From: Rugamonas apoptosis | Lineage (GTDB): Bacteria; Pseudomonadota; Gammaproteobacteria; Burkholderiales; Burkholderiaceae_D | Assembly (NCBI RefSeq): GCF_014042355.1 | Contig: NZ_JACEZU010000005.1 | Coordinates: 1-64,000, forward strand | Direction of reading: 5' to 3' | Length of the DNA stretch: 64,000 nt | In this document: one piece after another, positions 7,218-15,186 of the stretch | How the letters are laid out: each line of letters starts with the position of its first letter | Position numbering within the stretch: position 1 is the first letter of the stretch | Made by a program: the position numbers and the translations under genes | Notes under the pieces: generated by a model | Database searches by the model: none | Told to the model about the DNA's origin: nothing | The model's input: only the letters and a program-made list of their open reading frames with translations

Positions 7218-7637
7218 CTAGCCGGCGGGCTTGGCGCGGCGCTTCTTCGCGCCGCCCTGCGCGTTCAGGGCCGCCGCCGCGCGCACCAGTGCCTTGAACG
7301 CCTCGCCATCGACCGCGCTGCCCTCAGGGATGTCGATGGCGCGCCGGGCGTTGCCGTCCAGGCTGGAATTGAACAGCGCGGCCGGGTCGGCCAACGAAGC
7401 GCCTTTGAGAAACGTCAGCTTGACGACGGCCTTGTAGGTTTCACCCGTGCAAATGATGCCGTCGCTGGACCAAACCGGCGTCCCCATCCACTTGACCTCC
7501 TCCACCACGTCCGGCACGGCTTCATGGATCAGCGCGCGCATCCGGCTCAGGGTGGCGCCGCGCCAGTCGTCCAGCGTGGCGATTTTCTGGTCGATGATGG
7601 CGGTCGCCGCTGGCCCTTCGATGGGCGCCGTCGTCAT
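7218..7637 (-). CDS. DUF1801 (YdhG-like) protein
   Basis: 139 residues with the DUF1801 pattern: ATLSRMRALIHEAVPDVVEEVKW, then GTPVWSSDGIICTG and KAVVKLTFLKG. Members are small cytoplasmic proteins of unknown reaction, often encoded next to AHSA1/ArsR genes as here. The C-terminus is a basic tail (KKRRAKPAG). The start overlaps the stop of the upstream SRPBCC gene by 4 bases, so it is the last gene of a three-gene operon controlled by the ArsR protein. Confidence 0.8.
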   Translation of the reverse strand: MTTAPIEGPAATAIIDQKIATLDDWRGATLSRMRALIHEAVPDVVEEVKWMGTPVWSSDGIICTGETYKAVVKLTFLKGASLADPAALFNSSLDGNARRAIDIPEGSAVDGEAFKALVRAAAALNAQGGAKKRRAKPAG

Positions 7638-8047
7638 GCGGCCTCCCGCGGCAGTACCTGTTCAAGCGCGTCGAAGAATTTTTGCCAGCCGAACTTGGCG
7701 CCTTGGTAAGCCTGTTCCTGGTCGGGACGGAATCCGGATTGCTCCATGCGCAAATGGGTGCCGCTGGACGAGGGTTCCAGGGTCCAGGTGACGATGCTTT
7801 CCAGTCCATAGGCGGACCAGGTGTAGGCCAGCGTGCGCTGCGGCTTCACTTCCGTCACGACGCAATCGACCGCGCCCCAGTCGGCCCGAAAATTGAAGCG
7901 GTGGCCCGCCACTGGCAGGAAATCGTTTTGCATCAGCCAGGCGTCGAGCCGATGCGGCTGGGTCAAAGCGCGCCAGAGTCTTTCTGGCGGATGGGGAAAG
8001 TCCCGTTCGACGACAACGGTACGTAGTTCTTGTGCGGTGGCGTTCAT
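7634..8047 (-). CDS. SRPBCC/AHSA1-family protein
   Basis: 137 residues of the Aha1 C-terminal-like (START/SRPBCC) fold: VVVERDFPHPPERLWRALTQPHRLDAWL at the N-terminus and a C-terminal helix with FGWQKFFDALEQVL. The fold makes a hydrophobic ligand pocket; the ligand is unknown. It sits between the ArsR-family regulator and the DUF1801 gene, with 4-base overlaps on both sides, an arrangement common for ArsR/AHSA1 pairs. Confidence 0.85.
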   Translation of the reverse strand: MNATAQELRTVVVERDFPHPPERLWRALTQPHRLDAWLMQNDFLPVAGHRFNFRADWGAVDCVVTEVKPQRTLAYTWSAYGLESIVTWTLEPSSSGTHLRMEQSGFRPDQEQAYQGAKFGWQKFFDALEQVLPREAA

Positions 8048-8367
8048 TGGTCGATCCTTTTCAGTAAGTCTTCCAAGTCATCGAACCGGTTTTCCCAGAA
8101 TCGGGTCATCTGGTTGGTCCAATCCAGCAATGGCGTCAGTGCGCCGGGGCGTGCGCTGTAGTGGGTCTGGCGTCCGGCATGGCGGTCCAGCACGAGGCCA
8201 GCTTGCTTCAGTATGGCGAGATGCTTGGACACGGCCGGCTGTGAAACCCGCGCATGGCCAGTTAGCGCGCCAACGGTTTGTTCACCGCCCGCGCACAGTT
8301 GTTCAAAGATGGCGCGCCGCGTGGGATCGCTCAGTGCCCGGAACAGCGCATCTTGCATCGTGGTCAT
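8044..8367 (-). CDS. ArsR-family transcriptional repressor
   Basis: 107 residues with a winged helix: ALSDPTRRAIFEQLC, then the recognition helix region VSQPAVSKHLAILKQAGLV and the wing DRHAGRQTHYSA. No CxC metal site is seen, so it belongs to the non-metal SdpR/AHSA1-associated subgroup. It is the first gene of the operon with the SRPBCC and DUF1801 genes. The inverted repeat just upstream of its start is the likely operator for autoregulation. Confidence 0.9.
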   Translation of the reverse strand: MTTMQDALFRALSDPTRRAIFEQLCAGGEQTVGALTGHARVSQPAVSKHLAILKQAGLVLDRHAGRQTHYSARPGALTPLLDWTNQMTRFWENRFDDLEDLLKRIDQ

Positions 8368-8370
8368 GAT

Positions 8371-8422
8371 AATCCATAGCTCTCAGGTTATGGATTAAAC
8401 TATAGCCAAATGGTTATGGATT
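8371..8422. promoter_or_regulatory. Inverted and direct repeats, likely ArsR-family operator
   Basis: AATCCATA (8371-8378) and TATGGATT (8389-8396) form an 8-bp inverted repeat. The word GGTTATGGATT occurs at 8386-8396 and again at 8412-8422, 26 bp apart. All copies lie within 55 bp upstream of the ArsR start codon, over the expected promoter. The sequence is seen; binding is inferred. Confidence 0.65.
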
Positions 8423-8492
8423 TTCAAGCCGTTTTGAATTGCTATTTTAATACCACCATCCGGAACGCGCGCGCAGCGCACGCGGCTCGGGT

Positions 8493-9890
8493 TCAGTTCA
8501 GGTAGATGTCGCGCCGCAGCCGCTCCATCTGCTGCTGGTGGCGTTCGGCCCAGCGCCGGGCGTCGTCCAGTTGGCGTTCGGTGCGCTGCAGGTAATCGGC
8601 CACGTCGCGCCGCTCCTGCTCGCGCCGGCGGTCCTGTTTCTGGGTTTCGTCGTTGACGGGACGGTCCTTGTTGTCCAGATTGGCGCGGATGTCGCGTTCG
8701 ATGCGGCCCAGGCGCCCGCGCGCCTCGCGCATGCGGCCCGCCAGCTCGTCCACGTCGCTGACGGCGCGGTTATATTTGGCGGCCGCCACTTCGTAATCCT
8801 GGCCGCTGAGATAGGCGCGCTTCATCTGGTTGCGCCCTGGATCGCGGCACACTTCAAACGCCATGCCGGCGCCATGCCGCCCCAGGTCAAAGGCGTTCTC
8901 GGGGTTGCAGTAGCGGGCGTTCTGCTCATCCCAGGCGGCCGTGTACAGCTCACGCGTGCGCGGGATCACGAACACGCCATCGCGCGCGGCGTTGGCCATG
9001 CGGTCCTCCAGCTGGAATGGGCGGCCATAGCCGTCGTCCTGGCCCGCCTTGCGCCAGTAGTCGACCAATCGGTTTTCCCAACTCTGGCGGTATTCGGCCT
9101 CATACACCTTCAGTCCCTTGCCCCGCGCCTCGGTGCGGCGCTGGTTGAAGTCCTTGCCCGATACGGCGTCCTGGGTGCCCAGGTTCCTCCAGTAGTTGAC
9201 GATTTCCGCGTTCCATGCAGCGCGGTAAGCATCCTCCTGCACCTGCACGCCCGCCGCGCGGGCGGCGGCGGCGCGCGATTTCAATTCGGTATCGGGCACG
9301 CCGTTGCGGGCATCGGTGTAGCCGGCATCCTGCCAGTAGGTGCGGTTGCCCGTCTGCCAGCCACTCGCGTAACTGGCGTCGTCAAAGCGCTGCCCCTGCT
9401 GCGCGGCGCGGTTGCGGGCGGCGTCCTTGGCCGATGCCGGCTTGCCATCGGTGCCGTCACGCTTGCCCTGTCCGTTCCAGTAATCGGCATTCCCGTTCAT
9501 CCAACCGGCATCGTAGGCGGGACGATTGGCGGGCGTATGGCGTTTTTGCACTTCCTCGCTGGCCGCGTGGCGCTCATAGGTGGACTGGGGCAGCGCCTGG
9601 CGGCCGTCGCTCACGCCACGAGCGGCCCAGAAATCCCAGTTGCCCTGCGCCCAACCGGCCAGATAGCCGGCCGCCGCGTCGCCCTGCCCTTTGGCGCCGT
9701 CATGGCTGTCGCAGAAATCCTTACGTTCGACGAATTTCTGACTTTCGCCCGCCGCGCCATCCTTGTGGCCGATGGTGTTCCAATCGCCGGCCTTGCAATC
9801 GGCGATGCGCTCCATCGTGGCCTGACAACCGCCCAGCAGCAGCGGCAGTGCGAGGATCAGCGGTGTGCTCCAGCGGGGTAGACGATTCAT
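8493..9890 (-). CDS. Repeat-containing DUF2799-like lipoprotein with C-terminal coiled coil
   Basis: 465 residues. A lipoprotein signal ends at LLLGGC, with Cys22 as the lipidated residue. Residues about 30-330 hold around six imperfect units of 45-50 residues with the pattern Y..GW..GN..YW...G..DG..G.P, for example AGWMNGNADYW, SGWQTGNRTYW and QSWENRLVDYW; the last unit is degenerate (AAWDEQNARYC). DUF2799 proteins normally have far fewer units. A charged coiled coil (about 370-460, many R, E, Q, D) follows. It is probably an outer-membrane or periplasmic structural lipoprotein; no function is known. It is encoded alone, 58 bp from the end of the kinase gene. Confidence 0.75.
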   Translation of the reverse strand: MNRLPRWSTPLILALPLLLGGCQATMERIADCKAGDWNTIGHKDGAAGESQKFVERKDFCDSHDGAKGQGDAAAGYLAGWAQGNWDFWAARGVSDGRQALPQSTYERHAASEEVQKRHTPANRPAYDAGWMNGNADYWNGQGKRDGTDGKPASAKDAARNRAAQQGQRFDDASYASGWQTGNRTYWQDAGYTDARNGVPDTELKSRAAAARAAGVQVQEDAYRAAWNAEIVNYWRNLGTQDAVSGKDFNQRRTEARGKGLKVYEAEYRQSWENRLVDYWRKAGQDDGYGRPFQLEDRMANAARDGVFVIPRTRELYTAAWDEQNARYCNPENAFDLGRHGAGMAFEVCRDPGRNQMKRAYLSGQDYEVAAAKYNRAVSDVDELAGRMREARGRLGRIERDIRANLDNKDRPVNDETQKQDRRREQERRDVADYLQRTERQLDDARRWAERHQQQMERLRRDIYLN

Positions 9891-9948
9891 GATTTCGACG
9901 TATGGTTATTGGCCGGCTGATTATAGTGGAATTCACTTGTATAAAACA

Positions 9949-11337
9949 TCACCCGGCGGCCAGGGTGACATCGAACGTCACCTGCACACACAGGCCGGGG
10001 CCGTCCTCGCAATTGCCCAGTGTGATGCCGCCCAGGTTGCGCTGCGCCGCCCGTTCCGCGATCGCCAGTCCCAGCCCGCTGCCCGGCTGATCCTGGTCGG
10101 GCAACCGGTAGAAGCGCTCGAACACCTTGCGCTGCGCCGCAGGGGCAATGCCGGGGCCTTCGTCGCGTACTGCCAGCATGATCAGCCCAGCGTCGGCCGT
10201 GATGCTCACGGCCACGCGTCCACCGTCAGGCGAATATTTGATGGCGTTGCCGACCACATTGTCGATGAGGGCCGCCATGCTTTCCCGGTGCAGATACATG
10301 GCGCACAGGTCGGGCGCCTGCAATTCCAGCTCGATCTGGCGGGCCGCCGCCAGCGGCCCAGCCAGCGCCAGACGGTCGCACACCAGCTGCACCAGGTCGA
10401 GCGCCTGTCGCGGCGCCGCGTCGCTATCGGGTCCCGATCTGGCCAGGGCCAGTAACTGGTGCACGGTGTGGGTGGCGCGCCGCACGCCTTGCCGCAAGCC
10501 CTCGCCCGCCTCCTGTATGCGTTGCGGCGTGTGGGCGTGGGCCAACGCGTCGGCGTTGATCTGGATGATGGACAGTGGCGTTTTCAACTCATGGGCCGCA
10601 TCGGCCAGGAACTCCTGTTCCCGCTCCAGCCGTTCCACCAGACGCCGCATGAGCCGGTTGACGGAAGCCACCAGCGGCGATAATTCACGGAATGGCGACG
10701 GCGCCAGCGGCGTCAGGGCGTTCGCGGAGCGCTCCTCGATCTCGGCCACGATGCCACGCAATGGGCCCAGGCCCACGCGGACGATGTACCAGGCAGGCAG
10801 CAGCAGGAACGGCAGACTGAATAGCAAGGGCGCGAGGTAATAGCCTATGCTCGACGTCTGCAGCAACCATTCGCCTATCACTTGGGTCGCCATGCGCACG
10901 GTGACGCCGGTGGCGGGATCCGATTCCTCAGCGACCACCCAGCCATCGGGCAGCGGCGGGCGCTGCGGCGCGATGCCGGCCACCGTGGCGGTGATCGGGC
11001 CGGCGTCGCCGGACGCGTACACCAGCTGGCCGCGCCGCCACACCTGTGTTTGCAGCGCCGGTACGTACCAGCCCAGTTCCCGGTACAGGGCGTAATGCAG
11101 CGCCTCCATCTTGCGCACCAAAGGAGCGATCTCCTCTGGCGGACGGCTATCCACGGTCTGCATCAACACCAGGATGCGCAAGGCACTGGCGCGCAGCTCG
11201 CGCTGCATGTCGCGTTGCTTGGTGGTGCGTGTCTCGTGGATGTCCCACGCCAGGTTGGCCAGCCAGATGACCAGCACCACGCCAAAGAACCCCAGCATCA
11301 GGCGCCGGAACAGCGAGCGTTCGGGCAGTCCGGTCAT
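9949..11337 (-). CDS. Sensor histidine kinase, QseC/TctE-like
   Basis: 462 residues. Membrane segments near residues 12-32 and 165-190 enclose a periplasmic sensor region of about 130 residues, followed by a HAMP-like linker. The phosphoacceptor box is FLADAAHELKTPLS (His near 247). The ATP-binding domain shows VVGNAIKYSP, DEGPGIA and GSGLGLAI. It should phosphorylate the response regulator whose stop codon overlaps its start by 4 bases. The stimulus is not visible from the sequence. Confidence 0.9.
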   Translation of the reverse strand: MTGLPERSLFRRLMLGFFGVVLVIWLANLAWDIHETRTTKQRDMQRELRASALRILVLMQTVDSRPPEEIAPLVRKMEALHYALYRELGWYVPALQTQVWRRGQLVYASGDAGPITATVAGIAPQRPPLPDGWVVAEESDPATGVTVRMATQVIGEWLLQTSSIGYYLAPLLFSLPFLLLPAWYIVRVGLGPLRGIVAEIEERSANALTPLAPSPFRELSPLVASVNRLMRRLVERLEREQEFLADAAHELKTPLSIIQINADALAHAHTPQRIQEAGEGLRQGVRRATHTVHQLLALARSGPDSDAAPRQALDLVQLVCDRLALAGPLAAARQIELELQAPDLCAMYLHRESMAALIDNVVGNAIKYSPDGGRVAVSITADAGLIMLAVRDEGPGIAPAAQRKVFERFYRLPDQDQPGSGLGLAIAERAAQRNLGGITLGNCEDGPGLCVQVTFDVTLAAG

Positions 11338-11990
11338 TTGTCGATCACGTAGCCCACGCCACGCACGGTGCGGATGTAGCCATCGCCTATTTTTTGCCGC
11401 AGGTGCGACATATGCACGTCCAGGGTCTGGCCCTCGCCTTGCGGCAGGGCGCGCGCCTCCAGCTCACGCCGGGTCAGCACCCGTTCCGGATAGCGCATCA
11501 GGGACAACAGCAACTCAAACTCCGTCTTGGACAGGTCCACGCCTGCGCCGGCGCGCGTGAGCACGCGGCGCCGTTCGTCCAGCGCGAGATCCTTGATCCG
11601 CCACACCAGTTCTCCCGTCTCGCTCCAGCCGGTGGCGCGCCGCACCACCGCACGCAACCTGGCCAGCAGTTCGGAGACGGCGAATGGTTTGACCAGATAG
11701 TCGTCGGCGCCCCGGTCCAGTCCCCGCAACCGGTCTTCCAGGCTGTCGCGCGCCGTGATGACGAGGATCGGCAGGGTCTCGCCATCGGCCCGCAACTGGC
11801 GCAGCAGGTCGATCCCGTTCCCATCGGGCAGCCCAAGGTCGAGCAGCACCGCGTCGAACCGGTCGCTGGCGATACGCTGGCGCGCGTCGGCGCCGCGCCG
11901 CAGCCACAACACATCCTGGCCCTCGTCTTGCAGCGACGATTGCAGGGCCTTGCCAAGTTCCAGGTCATCTTCGACCAGGCAAATTTTCAT
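11334..11990 (-). CDS. OmpR/PhoB-family response regulator, QseB-like
   Basis: 218 residues. The receiver domain has EDD near residue 7, phospho-Asp in VLLDLGLPDG (about residue 51), ITARD and VKPF. It is followed by a winged-helix DNA-binding domain with LSKTEFELLLSLM and DVHMSHLRQKIG. The ATG at 11990 is chosen because the receiver fold starts there; the frame continues upstream without homology. It forms a two-gene operon with the kinase that follows and is divergent from the acyltransferase-like gene at 12171. Confidence 0.92.
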   Translation of the reverse strand: MKICLVEDDLELGKALQSSLQDEGQDVLWLRRGADARQRIASDRFDAVLLDLGLPDGNGIDLLRQLRADGETLPILVITARDSLEDRLRGLDRGADDYLVKPFAVSELLARLRAVVRRATGWSETGELVWRIKDLALDERRRVLTRAGAGVDLSKTEFELLLSLMRYPERVLTRRELEARALPQGEGQTLDVHMSHLRQKIGDGYIRTVRGVGYVIDK

Positions 11991-12170
11991 GTCTCTATTC
12001 CAGTACCGCGTGAAGGCCGCTATGTACGCATCTTGACGGCCACCTGTCAACGGGCCCGGCCCGCCGAAAATATAGGAAAACTTAAGGTTGCCTTGCGCAG
12101 GCATTTAGAAAGAGTAGGGATAATAGCCGGTCAGGTCAACCATGCCGCGCCGAGAGATCAGGGAGAACAG

Positions 12171-13391
12171 ATGCCGTCCGCAGCAACCCAACGCCAGTCA
12201 GGCCCACAGGAAATCACCTTTCCGGTTCAAGCGCCGCCGCAACGTGTGCTGGCGCTGGACGCGTTTCGCGGCGTGACGATCCTGCTCATGATCTTCGTGA
12301 ACGCGCTGGCCGGCGTCCGGGGCGTCCCCGCATGGCTGGAGCACGCACCGCTCGGGATGGATGGGATGACCGTGGCCGACGTGGTTTTCCCCGCCTTCCT
12401 GTTCATCGTCGGCATGTCGATTCCCATCGCGACGGCGCGTCGCCTTGCGGTGGGCGACACCTCGTGGCAACTGGCGCAGCACATCGTGGGCCGTACCGCG
12501 GGACTGCTGGTGCTGGGCGTATTCATGGTCAACGCCGAAAGCGGGTTTAACGAAGCGGTCATGGGCATGTCCATCCATGTGTGGTCGCTGCTGTTCTACG
12601 GCTCTGCGCTGCTGGTCTGGCATGGCCAGACATTCCGGCGGCCTGGCACGGGCGTGGCGCTACGCGTATCCGGTGCGATCGCCCTGTTGGTATTGGCGAT
12701 GCTGTATCGCGGCGGAACGGATGGCGCGCAGCGGCTGGCACCGCAATGGTGGGGCATCCTGGGCTTGATCGGCTGGGCCTACCTGATCGCCAGCACGCTG
12801 CACCTGCTGTCGCGCGACCGGACGATGGCCCTGGCGGGCGCGGCGGCGGGCTGCATCGGATTCTACTGCGCGGCCCAAACCGGCGCATTTGGCTTGCTGG
12901 CGGGCCAGTCGGGCAACGCGATACACGCCGCCATCGTGCTGTGTGGCGTGCTCATGACCCGCATCTTCCTGGCGCCCGGCCTGCCGGACATCCCCCAGCG
13001 CTACCGCCACGCCCTGCTGTTCGCGGCGGTCTTGCTGGCATCCGGCTACGTACTGCGCCCATACTTCCCTATTTCAAAGATCGCGGCGACGCCAAGCTGG
13101 GCCTTGTACAGCGCCGCGATCTGCGTGGCCAGCTTTGGCGTGTTGTATTGGCTGGTCGACCTGCGGCGCATCCAGCGCTGGACCACCCTGCTGCGGCCAG
13201 CCGCGGCGAATCCACTGTTGACCTACATCGTGCCCTACATCGTCTATGCCTTGGCGCAGTACTGCCGTCTTACGCTGCCAGACACGCTCAACGCGGGTGT
13301 GCCCGGCATGCTGGCGGCGCTCGCCTACGCCTGCGCCGTTGTCGCTGCAATACCCATCCTCAACCACATGCGCATCACCCTGCGCCTGTAA
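12171..13391 (+). CDS. Heparan-alpha-glucosaminide N-acetyltransferase-like membrane protein (DUF5009/COG4299), copy 1
   Basis: 406 residues with about 10 hydrophobic segments. The N-terminal signature RVLALDAFRGVTILLMIFVN, followed by a conserved acidic-aromatic loop and VFPAFLFIVGMSI, is that of the HGSNAT/NagX family, which moves acetyl groups onto amino sugars across the inner membrane. GGGAGA precedes the ATG. A second family member follows 29 bp downstream, so both are probably co-transcribed. Sugar-acetylation activity is inferred from the family only; no sugar gene is adjacent. Confidence 0.8.
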   Translation: MPSAATQRQSGPQEITFPVQAPPQRVLALDAFRGVTILLMIFVNALAGVRGVPAWLEHAPLGMDGMTVADVVFPAFLFIVGMSIPIATARRLAVGDTSWQLAQHIVGRTAGLLVLGVFMVNAESGFNEAVMGMSIHVWSLLFYGSALLVWHGQTFRRPGTGVALRVSGAIALLVLAMLYRGGTDGAQRLAPQWWGILGLIGWAYLIASTLHLLSRDRTMALAGAAAGCIGFYCAAQTGAFGLLAGQSGNAIHAAIVLCGVLMTRIFLAPGLPDIPQRYRHALLFAAVLLASGYVLRPYFPISKIAATPSWALYSAAICVASFGVLYWLVDLRRIQRWTTLLRPAAANPLLTYIVPYIVYALAQYCRLTLPDTLNAGVPGMLAALAYACAVVAAIPILNHMRITLRL

Positions 13392-13420
13392 CTCCACTCC
13401 CCCACTCTTGATAACCTGCC

Positions 13421-14494
13421 ATGCTGCCTGCCTCCCGCATTTCCTCTATCGACGCCCTGCGTGGCCTGACCGTCGCCGCCATGCTGCTGGTGAACGACGC
13501 CGGCGACTGGTCCCATGTCTATCCATGGCTGGAACACGCCGAATGGCACGGCGCCACGCCGGCCGACTTCATCTTCCCGTTCTTCATGCTCATCGTCGGT
13601 ATCTCGCTCCAGCTCGCGCTGGGGGCCAAGATCGAGGCACGGGCGCCGGCCCGGCCGATGGCGCGCGCTGTGCTGGTGCGCGGCGCCCGCATCTTCGCGC
13701 TGGGATTGGCCTTGCACGCAGCCGCCGCACTGCTGTTGCATGGCCGCGACTTCCGCCTGTTGGGCGTACTGCAACGGATAGGCATCTGCTTCGCGCTGGC
13801 GGGCCTGCTGGCCATATACGTGCCCCGGGCGCGGGCGCAATGGGCCATCCTGGCCGCCATCCTGGCCGGCTACTGGGCCTTGCTCATGGCGGGCGGCTCG
13901 CTGGCTCCGGATCTGAATCTGGCCGACCGCCTCGACACGGCGTTGCTGGGCCACCTGGCCTATCAGTTCAACCCTGCCACCGGACTGGCCCACGACCCCG
14001 AGGGCTTGCTCAGCACCCTGCCGTCGCTGGCCACTGTCATCCTCGGCATGCGCGCGGGCGCGTGGCTGCGGGCGCGCGATTTGCGCGCGCTGCTGACGGG
14101 TGGGCTGGCGGCGACGGCCATCGGCGCCCTGTGGTCGCTGGTACTGCCGTTGAACAAGCAGCTGTGGACACCGTCGTTTGTCTTGTGGATGGGCGGACTG
14201 GGGATGCTGGCAGTGGGGCTGGCGCATTATTTGATCGACCGCAAGGGCTGGCCGGACTTGGGGCGGTGCCTGGGCATCAACGCGATCGCCGCTTACGCGG
14301 GCGCGTGGCTGGCCACCTGCCTGCTGGAAGGCAGCGGTGCCATGCAACCGTTGTATGACGCCATATTCCTGCGCCCGCTGGCATCCCTGACAGGTCCGTT
14401 CCTGCCGTCGCTGCTGTTCGCCGCAGCTTTCACCGGCCTGTTCTGGCTGGCCATGCATGGTTTCGAGCGGCGCGGCTGGCGTATCACGGTCTAG
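13421..14494 (+). CDS. Heparan-alpha-glucosaminide N-acetyltransferase-like membrane protein (COG4299), copy 2
   Basis: 357 residues, the second of a tandem pair. It has the same opening as its neighbour (RISSIDALRGLTVAAMLLVN, then WHGATPADFIFPFFMLIVG), with about ten transmembrane segments. This copy is closer to the NagX form than copy 1, which carries a longer N-terminus. It should be an inner-membrane acyltransferase acting on amino sugars of cell-wall or exogenous origin. The two proteins are too diverged in the middle to be a recent duplication. Confidence 0.82.
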   Translation: MLPASRISSIDALRGLTVAAMLLVNDAGDWSHVYPWLEHAEWHGATPADFIFPFFMLIVGISLQLALGAKIEARAPARPMARAVLVRGARIFALGLALHAAAALLLHGRDFRLLGVLQRIGICFALAGLLAIYVPRARAQWAILAAILAGYWALLMAGGSLAPDLNLADRLDTALLGHLAYQFNPATGLAHDPEGLLSTLPSLATVILGMRAGAWLRARDLRALLTGGLAATAIGALWSLVLPLNKQLWTPSFVLWMGGLGMLAVGLAHYLIDRKGWPDLGRCLGINAIAAYAGAWLATCLLEGSGAMQPLYDAIFLRPLASLTGPFLPSLLFAAAFTGLFWLAMHGFERRGWRITV

Positions 14495-14622
14495 CCACCT
14501 GGTTGGCGGCCTCGACCTGAGCCGCGCTGTCGGGCGCCCGCCAACCGCGCCCGTATGTGATCTTTCCCCAATTGGCTATAATCAGCAGCCCGATTTCCCG
14601 CCATTTGAACGAAAGTGTGACG

Positions 14623-15132
14623 ATGATTCCTACCCTTGGCGTTCGCGCCTGCCGCCTTGCCTGCGCCGCCATGCTGCTGGCCGGCGCCCTGCCCGTCCAC
14701 GCGGACGATCTGTTCACCGTGATCGAGAACAAACCGCTCAAGGAAGTGTGGCTCAATCCCGGCTTCTATTCCTACCACTTCCAGCGCGACAAAAACCTCA
14801 ACGACAGCAATCCCGGCCTGGGCGGCGAATACCGTTTTTCCACCGTGGCGTCGGTGACGGCGGGCCGCTTCTACAACAGCGACCGTTTCTATTCGAATTA
14901 CGCGGGGGTGTATTACCAGCCGTTCGCGTTCGGGCCGGTACGGCTGGGCGCCGTGGCCGGCGGCTTCAATGGCTATCCCAAAATGCGTAACGGCGGCTGG
15001 TTCCTGGCCGCCATTCCCACCCTGAGCGCCGAATACAAAAGCGTGGGCGTCAACGTGGCCATCGTGCCAACTTACAAGGATAGGCTGTACGGCGCCATCT
15101 CGGTCCAGCTCAGACTGAAAGTGTTCGAGTAA
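14623..15132 (+). CDS. Small predicted outer-membrane beta-barrel protein
   Basis: 169 residues with a clear signal peptide ending in VHA before DDLF. The mature part of about 140 residues alternates polar and aromatic/hydrophobic residues in strands (GFYSYHFQRD, GGEYRFSTVASVTAGRFYNS, YAGVYYQPFAFGPVRLGAV, LYGAISVQLRLKVFE) and ends in an aromatic-charged strand, as in 8-stranded barrels. Its size and topology recall PagP, but the sequence is not convincing for palmitoyltransferase, so no function is assigned. The ATG at 14623 is preferred over 14557 because the signal peptide begins there. A terminator follows. Confidence 0.6.
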   Translation: MIPTLGVRACRLACAAMLLAGALPVHADDLFTVIENKPLKEVWLNPGFYSYHFQRDKNLNDSNPGLGGEYRFSTVASVTAGRFYNSDRFYSNYAGVYYQPFAFGPVRLGAVAGGFNGYPKMRNGGWFLAAIPTLSAEYKSVGVNVAIVPTYKDRLYGAISVQLRLKVFE

Positions 15133-15141
15133 GCACGCGAA

Positions 15142-15176
15142 AAGCCGCCACAAGGCGCATGGCCCTGTGGCGGCTT
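15142..15176. terminator. Bidirectional terminator between the beta-barrel gene and fusA
   Basis: AAGCCGCCACA (15142-15152) pairs perfectly with TGTGGCGGCTT (15166-15176). It lies between two convergent genes, so it can serve both. Confidence 0.65.
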
Positions 15177-15186
15177 GCGGTTTCAT

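Noticed and set aside
8493..9890. Repeated DNA that could have been a CRISPR or tandem repeat array
   Set aside because: The repetition is at protein level, with degenerate 45-50-residue units, not identical DNA repeats with spacers.
11991..12104. N-terminal extension of the response regulator
   Set aside because: The receiver domain starts at 11990; the extension has no homology and no better ribosome site.
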